From NCBI GenBank assembly GCA_964493635.1, contig CAZBOW010000015.1, positions 1-45,518 of the forward strand: 45,518 nucleotides of DNA, read 5' to 3'. Each line of letters begins with the position of its first letter. The stretch's first letter is position 1. The translations under genes and the position numbers were made by a program. The notes beneath the pieces were generated by a model. That model had not been told where the DNA came from. It saw only the letters and a program-made list of their open reading frames with translations, and made no database searches. The stretch comes from OLB6 sp964493635 (GTDB lineage: Bacteria > Bacteroidota > Ignavibacteria > Kapaibacteriales > Kapaibacteriaceae). Below are positions 1 through 9,400 of this stretch, one piece after another.

Positions 1-3000
1 GTCATTACCTGGGAAGAAGATCCGACCGGTCACCTTGTAACGACCTGGCGTTGTCTGACGGAAGTTTGCATCTGGGAACGGCAGGATTACCTCGCGGTTA
101 CCAGCCAGGTACGGAACGGTGATTGTACGGCAGTAGATCTGACGCGACTCATCACCAGCTGGCTTGATCTGCAGACGAACCGAGAACGATGGTGCTGGGA
201 TGTCGGTGTTGTTCGACAGCTTCACACGAATCGGTACGCGGGTTACCTGCGATGCGGGAGCAAGCGTGTATGGCCAGATCAGGTTGATGTTGGAGAACTC
301 TACGTCCGTGACTTCCTCAGGGAAGAGGATCTTTACGTTATCGATGAAGAAGTTATCCTCGTCGTCTGCTGGCTGTGGTGGGTTCGAGTTCCGAACACAC
401 TGCGCGCTCAGGCGGAAGCGGAAGCTCCGTGCGCCTTCAGCTGGCCAGTTCGTGATCGTGTCTGGCATTGGAATCGTGATCTTGTAGAACTCGAAGTCCT
501 TACCGTCGTCGAAGTTGTCTTCGCGATAGCCACCGGTTGGTGGGGCGAACGACGTGATCAGTTGCTGGTTACGGTCGGTAAGCGAGAATCCGCGAGCCGA
601 GCCGGCACCACCCCAGATCTGATATGGCTGGACGTACGAGTTACCAAGGTTTTGGTAGTCGAGCTTCCAGTCCTTCAGGTTGATGATGTTGTTGATACCA
701 TCATTGCTTGGCTGAGCATACTCCACGAACAGACGGTCTGGCATAAGGATCGCACCACCGCGGTTGACGGCGATTTCCGGTCCCAGCAGACGGTTATCCG
801 AGAAGCCACGGTCGATATTGGCCAGAACGCCAGAGCGCTGGTACGAGATCGACATTACCGGACGCTTCTTGCCCAACAGATTGATTGGGAAGGAGCGCAG
901 CTGGTCACCACCAAATTGACCTGGATTTGGAATCTCCAATCCGGCAAGATCCACACGGTTCATCCGGATTACCGGTGAAGCGATGGTAAAGATCGGCGAG
1001 TTCGCAGCAGAAACCGCACCACGTGGTGGTGGTGGGTTGTGCGTGTTCTGATCACCGTCCACAACGTCGGACTCAATGTTCACCCACTTCAGTACCGATG
1101 GCATCGAAGCGCCACCAACTACGTGGTATTCGTTGACGTCGTCGTTGAAGCTCGACAGGCGACGCATTGCGAACAAGCGAACACCTGTCGTATCGTCGAA
1201 CGGCCATTCGTCTCCGAGAAGGACGTTGTTCGAGTCGCGTGGCTCAGCCACAACGCTGGTGAACAGACGGCCGATCTGGTCGTCGATGAAGGGGTTTGGT
1301 TCGAATGGAGGGAAGGTTACGCGAACAAACTCGTATGGCTTGACGAAGTGACGGTTGGTGTAGGTCTGCGCAACACCGTTGATGTCCGTCAGAACAACAC
1401 CCGACAGCAGCGTGTCCGACAGTGCACTGTTGTTCACCGACTTCGACGTGTTGTACACAATCTTGTTCGTGGCCTCGTTCTGGATGCGGAATCGCACCTT
1501 GAAGTTCAGACCTTGCTGGGTGTAGTTCACACCCTGAGGGCCTTGAATATCGTTGGTGAGGTTCTGTACGATGGCAACCGGCTGGATCGAGCCCAGACGC
1601 GTTTCGCCAGCGAGGATCTCGTAGTTATTTGCACGGTCCGAAGGAACAACCACCGAGAAGTCGAGAGGCAGGTTGTCGTTCAGAGGGTGTGTGCGGTAGA
1701 ACACGTTGATTACGCGCAGCATGTTCTTCCACTGCTTGAACTTGATGGCAAGGAAGTCCTTCGGCGTGGTCAGGTCGTCGTTCTTCTTCGACGTTGCACG
1801 CAGGCTACCACCGTTGTCCATGTTGTAGAGGTACTCGGTGTACTGCGTGTACTTCGGAGCATTGTAGTCCAGTGTTGTACGTGCTGGCATGGTGGCTGGG
1901 AAGCCGGCCCAGTTCAGACGACGCGACGGACCGGTAACACCTACCGTGGAGTTACAGCGCATCCACACTGTAGCAGCGTGTGGCTGCTGGGCACTCCGTG
2001 GGGCAATGCCGGAGAAACGCTCGTATTGTACGACAACGGAGCTGTCAAATCGGTTCAGCGAGATCTGCATGCTGAAGCGATAGTGCTCCTGAGTAGTACC
2101 CGGACGGTTATTTGCAGCAAACGTTACGTTGTGTGTTACACCGCCTACACGAGCCGTTTTGCCGCGGATCGGCGTCAGGTTCACGTAGTAGATGATCAAC
2201 TTGTCGTTCGCTGGAGAGCGCTTGTAGTACACGCGAGCGAAGTCGTCGGCTTGGGCATCTTCGGAATTGTATACCGAAACCTGAAGGTCGTCCCACGCTG
2301 CGGCAATAAGGGCCGGCTGGACAGACGAAGGCCACACGCCTTGGAGGGCACCTTGATCCAGCGTGCGATTGTCGCGCGTGCGGATACCGGCCGTAGCGTT
2401 TCCTGGGTTGTTTCCACAGGCAATAAACTGATAGCCGTAATTGTCCGCCGTGTTGTCCGTCATTCCGTTGCCGGAGCGGGAGCGGTAGTCATCGGAAGCA
2501 GGATCGTAGGCGGTAAACACGCCTGGCTCCACTTCGACGAGCGACTTCTGCACCGGGAAACCGAACTCATCGTACTCGTAGAAGTACCGACGATTCGACA
2601 GGGCGATCAGACCGTTCGTCGAAACGTAGAACGAGTCGTACCGAACGCCGTTGAAGTAGAATGGGAAACCGATCGAAATCGGACCTGCAAAGGCGTCGTC
2701 GGTGGAGTCTTGGCCGTTGCCAGGATTCCGGAAGTAGGCATGACCACCGAAGTTGTTCTGTGTAGGATCGGTCCAGTAGCTCGCTGGGAACTGGTTGGGA
2801 CCCGACACAATCCTTCGCCATGTGGCCGGCTCGGTGAGCGTGTCAACAAACTGCGACGGATCGGGCCGCCAGAAGTTGGCAGCGTCATCGTCGGAGTCTA
2901 CAAAGTAGTAGCCCGTGGAGATGGCTGGTGCCGTGCGTGCATTCACGCCGCCCAGGACGAAAGGAAGAGGATAGGACGCGGGATTCTTGAGTCCGCTCTT

Positions 3001-3099
3001 CCGCTGAACTTCCTCTCCATCCTTACCACCTGCAGCCATCGCTATGCCCGAACCGAGCAAGCTGCAGATGAGGGCAAGAAGTAGGAATCTTCTGCTCAT
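1..3099 (-). CDS. Very large secreted protein, N-terminal 1033 residues (runs off the window)
   Basis: A single open frame runs on the minus strand from ATG 3099 to base 1 with no stop, so the C-terminus lies outside the window. The first ~22 residues (start MSRRFLLLALICSLL) form a signal peptide. The mature part is rich in Asn, Tyr, Phe and Asp, as in bacterial surface proteins. At about residues 120-150 a segment containing YDSFYVSTNGLIAL resembles the nidogen-like/beta-sandwich entry seen in secreted Bacteroidota proteins (inference). The central part is beta-rich and shows no catalytic motif I can name. Near residues 920-950 acidic segments precede a stretch that looks like the CARDB/Ig-like modules common in such proteins. 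A C-terminal sorting domain would be expected but cannot be seen. The plus-strand frames over this gene are shadows. Confidence 0.85.
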   Translation of the reverse strand, partial: MSRRFLLLALICSLLGSGIAMAAGGKDGEEVQRKSGLKNPASYPLPFVLGGVNARTAPAISTGYYFVDSDDDAANFWRPDPSQFVDTLTEPATWRRIVSGPNQFPASYWTDPTQNNFGGHAYFRNPGNGQDSTDDAFAGPISIGFPFYFNGVRYDSFYVSTNGLIALSNRRYFYEYDEFGFPVQKSLVEVEPGVFTAYDPASDDYRSRSGNGMTDNTADNYGYQFIACGNNPGNATAGIRTRDNRTLDQGALQGVWPSSVQPALIAAAWDDLQVSVYNSEDAQADDFARVYYKRSPANDKLIIYYVNLTPIRGKTARVGGVTHNVTFAANNRPGTTQEHYRFSMQISLNRFDSSVVVQYERFSGIAPRSAQQPHAATVWMRCNSTVGVTGPSRRLNWAGFPATMPARTTLDYNAPKYTQYTEYLYNMDNGGSLRATSKKNDDLTTPKDFLAIKFKQWKNMLRVINVFYRTHPLNDNLPLDFSVVVPSDRANNYEILAGETRLGSIQPVAIVQNLTNDIQGPQGVNYTQQGLNFKVRFRIQNEATNKIVYNTSKSVNNSALSDTLLSGVVLTDINGVAQTYTNRHFVKPYEFVRVTFPPFEPNPFIDDQIGRLFTSVVAEPRDSNNVLLGDEWPFDDTTGVRLFAMRRLSSFNDDVNEYHVVGGASMPSVLKWVNIESDVVDGDQNTHNPPPPRGAVSAANSPIFTIASPVIRMNRVDLAGLEIPNPGQFGGDQLRSFPINLLGKKRPVMSISYQRSGVLANIDRGFSDNRLLGPEIAVNRGGAILMPDRLFVEYAQPSNDGINNIINLKDWKLDYQNLGNSYVQPYQIWGGAGSARGFSLTDRNQQLITSFAPPTGGYREDNFDDGKDFEFYKITIPMPDTITNWPAEGARSFRFRLSAQCVRNSNPPQPADDEDNFFIDNVKILFPEEVTDVEFSNINLIWPYTLAPASQVTRVPIRVKLSNNTDIPAPSFSVRLQIKPAGDESRQIYCRTITVPYLAGNREVILPFPDANFRQTTPGRYKVTGRIFFPGND

Positions 3100-3293
3100 G
3101 TATACCTCTGAATGATTCAGTGAATAAACCGTGTGATCATGATTTCCAATCGTCCTAACGTACACCAAACCGCCCCTAGGGCCAAAGTCAAGGGGGTTAT
3201 GGAGTGGTAAAATGACCAATTCATGCCACATAGTCAAGTGGAAACTTCTGCACAGTCCGTAATTCTATTGATGATTCGCCTTTCGTTCGCAGA

Positions 3294-3893
3294 TCATCGG
3301 TCCAGCAGGCGGGACCGGACCAGGGCGGAAATCGTCTGACCAACGAAGGGGGCTTCGATCGCCTTGACCCGTGCTTGTAGTGTCTCGGCGGTGTCATCGG
3401 GACGGACGGCGACGGATCGCCTTGCAATGACGGCACCTTCGTCGTACTGGTCGCTCACCCAGTGGATGGTGATCTCCGTATCCGGTCGCCCGGTCTCCAG
3501 CACGGCACGATGTACATGCAGGCCATACATCCCCCGACCTCCAAACTCTGGCAACGGCCCCGGATGGGTGTTGATCACCTTCCCATGCATTGCTGCGATC
3601 ACCGGCGCTGGTAGTAGGCGGGTAAATCCCGCCAGAACAAGCAGATCAATCTGTCTGTCATGTAGCAAGCGCATCAAACCGGCCGAGAAATCCGAGAAAT
3701 CATCGAGCGCACCGGCACTGTACGCGAGGACCGAGCACGAGATACCAAACTCGCGTCCAATGTCTGGGAAGCCGCTCGTACCAGACGTTGTTACCAGCAG
3801 CTCGACGGCGAAATCGTTCGTACTCCGGGCATGCATCACCACGCCACGTGCGATGGTGCCTTGGCCGGAACCCATTAGTGCGACACGTATCAT
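3294..3893 (-). CDS. purN: Phosphoribosylglycinamide formyltransferase (GAR transformylase)
   Basis: Transfers the formyl group of 10-formyl-THF to GAR, the third step of purine synthesis, in the cytoplasm. The protein is 199 aa, normal for PurN. The N-terminus MIRVALMGSGQG is the family's first beta strand and Gly loop. The catalytic triad is present: N108 and H110 in INTHPGPLPEF, and D151 in SDQYDEGAVI; H144 also matches. The frame is open upstream to 3974, but those residues have no PurN homology and would reach to within 10 bp of the divergent receptor gene, so ATG 3893 is preferred. No Shine-Dalgarno precedes it; a GATCTTTG element sits only 4 nt upstream. No other pur gene is nearby. 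Confidence 0.93.
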   Translation of the reverse strand: MIRVALMGSGQGTIARGVVMHARSTNDFAVELLVTTSGTSGFPDIGREFGISCSVLAYSAGALDDFSDFSAGLMRLLHDRQIDLLVLAGFTRLLPAPVIAAMHGKVINTHPGPLPEFGGRGMYGLHVHRAVLETGRPDTEITIHWVSDQYDEGAVIARRSVAVRPDDTAETLQARVKAIEAPFVGQTISALVRSRLLDR

Positions 3894-3983
3894 GCTGCAA
3901 AGATCGGTCAGCACAGCGCAACGAAGGAACTCTCCTTGTAGGACGACTGTTTCTCCACCGTCATCAAAACTCAAGGATCGCTT

Positions 3984-6365
3984 GTGAACACGACTGCACG
4001 CGTGCTCGTTCTATCGATGATTGTCATGGCTGCGGTACTCCAACCGCTGCGCAGCCAGCAGACCGGCCGAGAGACCGGAGGAGAACCCACGACCAAAGCC
4101 ACAAACGAAGCCATCACCGGAACCATCACCGGAACCGTCATCGACGCCATCACACAAAGCCCTGTCATTGGAGCCACCGTGGCGGTCGTCGGGACCAAAA
4201 GGGGTGCTATCACCACATCGCTGGGCCGATTTACCATCACCGAGGTCGAGTCTGGCATTCGTGTTCTTCGGGTGACGGCCATTGGCTTCGAACCATCGGA
4301 GGTCAATGATGTTGTCGTCAGTCCGGGTAAGCCTGCAACCGTGACCGTGCGGCTCACGCAGACCGTTCTCGAATTGGAGGGCGCCGTTGTGACGGCCGAT
4401 GCATTCCGCACGGACGTGCAGACCGTAACGTCGACCAACCTGCTGAGTTCCGAGGAGGTTCGGCGAGCGCCGGGCGTTCAGGAAGATGTTGTGCGTGCCA
4501 TCGCGTTATTACCGGGCGTTGCCGTTACGGCTGCCGGACGTAACGACCTGGCCGTGCGTGGTGGAGCCCCCTTCGAGAACCTCTTCTTGGTGGACAACAT
4601 CGAGGTTCCGAACATCAACCACTTCGGTAGTCAAGGATCGACGGGTGGTCCGCTGTCGTTGATCAACGTGGACCTTGTAGAGGATGTGTCGCTCTCGACG
4701 GGCGGTTTCGGGCCGAAGTTCGGGGACAAGTTGTCGTCGGTTACCACGTTGAACTTGCGTCGGGGCAACCAAGAGCGCGTCTCTGGCGAATTGAACTTGA
4801 GCACAACTGGCTTTAGTGCGATTGCTGAGGGTCCCCTCGGTGATCGTGGATCCTTCTTCGTCGCCGCACGCCGGAGCTATCTCGACCTGATCTTCGGGCT
4901 GGCGGGCTTTGGCTTTATCCCGGAGTACTGGGACTTTTCCGCCAAGGTTGCCTACGACCTCGACGACCGGAATGCGCTGTCGTTTGTTGCTATTGGTGCA
5001 CTCGACAAGGTTCGATTCAACAACGATGCCGAGAACCTGTTCGATAACAGCCGCGTCACAGCCCCCTCACAGAACCAATACTTCTCAGGGCTTACATGGC
5101 GCCGACTGTTCGACCAAGGCTTCATGAACGTGACGCTGGGACGGACGTTCTCGGTGTACAACACACTGCAACAAGACACCACCGGTACACCAATTTTTCA
5201 GACCAACACCGGCGAGGGTGAAAACTCCCTTCGCGTGGACGCCGTCTGGTTGCCACAGGCCGATCTCGAACTCTCTGCCGGAGCCATCGGAAAGTATGCC
5301 AGCACGTTGGATTTCGACGTCACGATGCCCGGATATGCACGCCTCGACGGTCAGGGCCGGCCAGCGCCGCTGCGGGTCGACACATCGTTTACGGCGCTGA
5401 AGTACGGAGTGTATGCCCAAGCCGCCTGGCAGTTCTCGCCGTTGTTTCGCGTGAGCGTTGGAGGCCGCATCGATGGATTCTCCTTCCTCGAAGAGAACCT
5501 CGTAGCGTCGCCGCGCGTATCGCTGACCTACTCGATGAGCGACGCCATGACGCTGTCCGTCAGTGGTGGCCGCTACTACCAAGCACCACAGTACATCTGG
5601 TTGATCGGCGACCCACAGAATGGATCGACCCTCAAGCCACTACAGGCCGACCAAGCCGTCCTGAGCTGGCAGTGGGTACCTCGCACGGACCTGAAGATCC
5701 AAGTCGAGACGTACTACAAAGCCTACGGACAGTATCCGGTACGCCTTTTCCGCCCCCAAGCCGTTCTGGCTCCGGCAGGGTTCGACGACATTACCCGTGA
5801 TATCCCCTTTGGCCTTGAGCCCCTTTCCAACACGGGAACGGGAACGGCGTACGGTGTAGAGCTCTTCGTCCAGAAAAAGTTGAGCACCGATATTCCTCTG
5901 TACGGCCTTGCATCCATCAGTATCAATCGCACGGAGTTTGTTGCCAGCGATTCGGTGAGCCGTGTCGGAGCCTTCGACACACCACTGATTGCCACGATTG
6001 CTCTCGGGTGGCGACCCAACGACGTGTGGGAGGTCAGTGGCAAGGTTCGCGCCTCGGACGGCCTACCCACCACGCCGTTTATCACCACCGCCGAGCGCGC
6101 TGCGGAAACCGGTTTTCCGATTGGCAGCCTGGACTTCGAACGCTACAACCAGGGCGATCGCCTGCCCTTCTTCTACGCCGTAGACCTGCGCGTGGACAAG
6201 CGGTGGTTCTTTAGCGGATGGCAGCTGATTACCTACATCGACGTTCAGAACGTGACGGGACGGCAAAATGTCTCCGGCATCCAGTTCGATCCGCGCATCG
6301 GTGAAGTCGTGCAGAACACCAGCATTGGCGTCCTGCCATCGATTGGGATTAATGTTGAGTTCTAG
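3984..6365 (+). CDS. TonB-dependent outer-membrane receptor with carboxypeptidase-regulatory N-terminal domain
   Basis: 793 aa. It starts at GTG 3984 with AAGGA about 6 nt upstream. Residues 1-25 are a signal peptide ending ...LRSQQ. Residues ~48-125 form a carboxypeptidase-regulatory-like beta-sandwich (ITGTVIDAITQSPVIGATV, then VLRVTAIGF). The plug follows at ~135-260, with AIALLPGV, RNDLAVRGGAPFENLFLVD and GGFGPKFGD. The rest is the 22-strand barrel, ending in NVEF with the terminal Phe recognised by the BAM machinery. Such receptors import siderophores, vitamins or glycans using TonB/ExbBD; the substrate cannot be told from the sequence. There is no SusD partner, so a classic polysaccharide locus is unlikely. 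A corrinoid role next to metH is possible but unsupported. Its stop codon lies in the first unit of a 12-bp repeat array. Confidence 0.9.
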   Translation: MNTTARVLVLSMIVMAAVLQPLRSQQTGRETGGEPTTKATNEAITGTITGTVIDAITQSPVIGATVAVVGTKRGAITTSLGRFTITEVESGIRVLRVTAIGFEPSEVNDVVVSPGKPATVTVRLTQTVLELEGAVVTADAFRTDVQTVTSTNLLSSEEVRRAPGVQEDVVRAIALLPGVAVTAAGRNDLAVRGGAPFENLFLVDNIEVPNINHFGSQGSTGGPLSLINVDLVEDVSLSTGGFGPKFGDKLSSVTTLNLRRGNQERVSGELNLSTTGFSAIAEGPLGDRGSFFVAARRSYLDLIFGLAGFGFIPEYWDFSAKVAYDLDDRNALSFVAIGALDKVRFNNDAENLFDNSRVTAPSQNQYFSGLTWRRLFDQGFMNVTLGRTFSVYNTLQQDTTGTPIFQTNTGEGENSLRVDAVWLPQADLELSAGAIGKYASTLDFDVTMPGYARLDGQGRPAPLRVDTSFTALKYGVYAQAAWQFSPLFRVSVGGRIDGFSFLEENLVASPRVSLTYSMSDAMTLSVSGGRYYQAPQYIWLIGDPQNGSTLKPLQADQAVLSWQWVPRTDLKIQVETYYKAYGQYPVRLFRPQAVLAPAGFDDITRDIPFGLEPLSNTGTGTAYGVELFVQKKLSTDIPLYGLASISINRTEFVASDSVSRVGAFDTPLIATIALGWRPNDVWEVSGKVRASDGLPTTPFITTAERAAETGFPIGSLDFERYNQGDRLPFFYAVDLRVDKRWFFSGWQLITYIDVQNVTGRQNVSGIQFDPRIGEVVQNTSIGVLPSIGINVEF
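4111..4134 (+). repeat. In-frame 12-bp tandem repeat (2 perfect units)
   Basis: Two perfect copies of ccatcaccggaa, followed by a decayed third. The array encodes a repeated Thr-Ile-Thr-Gly unit just before the carboxypeptidase-regulatory domain of the TonB receptor. The unit length equals that of the arrays at 6354, 11527 and 32416. Confidence 0.8.
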
Positions 6366-6401
6366 GTTGAGTTCTAGGTTGAGTTCTAGGTTGAGTTCTA
6401 G
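6354..6401 (+). repeat. Four perfect 12-bp repeats carrying stop codons for both convergent genes
   Basis: Four exact copies of gttgagttctag. On the plus strand each unit reads Val-Glu-Phe-stop in the receptor's frame; the first TAG (6363-6365) ends the gene and three more in-frame TAGs follow. On the minus strand the unit reads stop-Asn-Ser-Thr in the metH frame; the CTAG of the last unit supplies the metH stop (6400-6398), and further in-frame stops follow every 12 bp. The palindrome CTAG makes each unit a stop on both strands. There is no hairpin here, so this is not an intrinsic terminator. Confidence 0.95.
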
Positions 6402-9400
6402 GTGGTAAGCACCGGTGCCAGCCAGCGTTCAGCTTCGGCGACAGTGATCCCCTTGCGTTGGGCGTAGTCCACCAGCTGGTCGCGTCCGATGCGTGTGATG
6501 GCAAAGTACTTCGCCTCGGGATGCCCGAGGTACCAACCACTGACGCTTGCCGCCGGCAGCATTGCAAACGATTCGGTGAGTGACACCCCGCATGATGCTG
6601 GTGCGTCGAGCAACCGGAATAAGGTGGCCTTCTCTGTATGGTCGGGGCAGGCCGGATACCCTGGTGCTGGACGAATCCCGGCGTAGGCCTCCTTGATGAG
6701 CTCGTCGTTGGACAAGTCCTCATGTGCGCTATAGCCCCAAATGCGCGTGCGGACTTCTTCGTGCAACCACTCCGCAGCAGCCTCTGCCAGCCTGTCGGCA
6801 ACGGCCTTGACAAGAATGGCGGAATAGTCGTCGTGGGCAGCTTCGAAGGAGCGGACGTATTGATCAATCCCGCCCGTTACTCCCACAACAAAGGCCCCGA
6901 TATGATCAACACTGTCGTGATCAACACCGTCGTGATCGCTGCTCACATAGTCGGCTAGGCAGTAGTAGGGTTGGCCGGCAGCCTTGGTTCCCTGCTGACG
7001 CAAAAAATGAAGCCTCTCACCGTTATCAAGCACAATGTCATCGCCATCGCGATACGCAGGAAACACCTGACAGACACCTTGCACACGTATCGATGGGTCG
7101 GCCTCCATACGATCCAGTAGGCGCTGGGCATCCTGCCAGAGCGATGAGGCCTCCTGCCCTACCACCGGGTCGGCAAGGATCTCGGGGTACCGGCCGCGCA
7201 ACTCCCACGACAGGAAAAACGGTGTCCAATCGATGTAGGGGCGAAGAGTTGCCACCGGGATCTGTTCGAACGTATGACGATCCAACGACGCCGGAGGCGC
7301 CGGAATCTTCGTCCGATCAATCTTGGGAGCCTGAGCTCGGGCCTCGGCCAACGACACCACATCCTTTTGCGATTGTCGCTGTTCGTAGGCAGCGCGCGTG
7401 GCCGCATGGTCGGCTTTCACACGCGTGGTGGTAGCCGTCCGTCGTTCCGACTCAATCAAATCACCCACAACTGGTACGGCACGCGAGGCATCGAGGACAT
7501 GGATCACGGCGTGATCGTAGACGGGGTCGATCTTCACCGCGGTGTGTGTTCTGGATGTGGTCGCACCACCAATCAACAACGGCGTGGTCATCCCCTTCCG
7601 CTGCATCTCACGGGCAACGTGCACCATTTCATCCAGTGATGGCGTGATCAAGCCGGACAATCCAATCACATCCGCTCCTTCATCGATCGCAGCCCGTAGG
7701 ATCGTCTCAGCCGGGACCATCACGCCAAGGTCGATGACCCGGTAATTGTTACATCCTAGCACCACTCCCACAATGTTCTTTCCGATGTCGTGCACATCCC
7801 CCTTCACGGTGGCCAGAATCACCGTACCGGCGTGCGTCGGGGCCGCGCCGTCCGTCTGCTGCTCCATAAACGGCGTCAGATAGGCCACGGCTCTCTTCAT
7901 CACCCGCGCACTCTTGACCACTTGCGGAAGGAACATCTTTCCCTCGCCGAACAGATCGCCCACCACGTTCATGCCATCCATGAGCGGACCCTCAATCACG
8001 GCAAGCGCCGAGCCCAACGTTGCCAGGGCCTCGGCGGCATCCTCGTCGATGTGATCGGTCAGCCCCTTCACAAGCGCATGTTCCAAACGTTGTGCAATCG
8101 GGAGGGTACGCCACGTGCGATCCGAGACCGTTTCAAGCGAGCCTCCTTTGACCGTCTCTGCTAGGGCGATCAGGCGCTCGGTGGCATCTGGCCTCCTACA
8201 GAGCAGGACATCTTCGACGTGCGTCAGGAGCTCCTCGGGGATCTCGTTGTACACATCGATCTGACCGGCATTAACGATGCCCATGTCCAGGCCAGCCTGG
8301 ATGGCATGGTAGAGAAAGGCCGTATGCATTGCCCGCCGCACGGGCTCGTTTCCGCGGAAGGAGAAGGAGATGTTACTCACTCCTCCGCTCACCGCTGCCT
8401 GCGGCAGCGTCTGTTTGATCCACCGGATGGTGTCCAGGAAGTCGACGGCGTACCGATCATGCTCCTCAATCCCCGTGGCAACGGTAAGGATGTTGGGATC
8501 TAAGATGATGTCCGTAGCTGGAAAACCAACCCTCTCGACTAACAGTCGATACGCTCGCTCCAAAATCTGTTTGCGTCGTTCAACGGTATCTGCCTGACCA
8601 GCCTCATCGAAGGCCATCACCACCACGGCCGCGCCGTAGTCCCGGCAGATCTGGGCACGATGTAGAAACTCCGCCTCACCGTCCTTGAGCGACAGTGAGT
8701 TGACGATTCCCTTGCCTTGCACGCATTGCAGCCCGGCCTCAAGTACCGACCACTTCGATGAGTCGATCATGATGGGTACGCGAGCTACATCGGGTTCGGC
8801 TGCCAGCAGATTCAAAAAGCGCTGCATCGCCGATTCCGAGTCCAGCAGACCTTCGTCCATGTTGACGTCGATGATCTGCGCACCATTCTCCACTTGCTGA
8901 CGGGCAATCTCCACGGCCTCTTCGTAGGCACCTTCCGCGATCAGTCGGGCAAACTTGCGCGAGCCGGTTACGTTCGTCCGTTCACCAATGTTGACGAAGT
9001 TGGTGTGTTCGGTGATCTCCAGTCGCTCTAAGCCGGCCAGTCGCAGGTAGAGGGCTCTCGGCTGAGGGATCCGAGGTGTGATCTGCTTCACAGCTTCGGC
9101 CATGGCACGAATGTGCTCGGGAGTGGTCCCACAGCATCCGCCAAGGATGTTGATGAAGCCCTCACGGGCATAGGCAGCGGCCTGTTCGGCCATCCATGCC
9201 GGCGACTCGTCGTAGCCACCCATCGCATTTGGCAGTCCGGCGTTCGGATACAACGAGACGTACGTCGGCGAGAGCGCACTGAGTTCTTCAACGTAGGGCC
9301 GCATCATTGCCGATCCAAGGGCGCAGTTCAACCCTACCGAGAGGATGTTCCTGGTGTGCAGAATCGATTCAAGAAAGGCGCCGGCCGTTTGCCCCGACAG

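Noticed and set aside
1039..3084. 681-codon open frame on the plus strand
   Set aside because: It lies antisense to the large secreted protein, whose minus-strand frame has a signal peptide and protein-like composition over the full 3.1 kb; the plus translation is rich in Val/Arg/His and has no domain.
3155..3186. Weak promoter (TTTG-N20-TACGTTAG) before the large secreted gene
   Set aside because: Two mismatches in the -7 element and off-length spacing; not better than chance.
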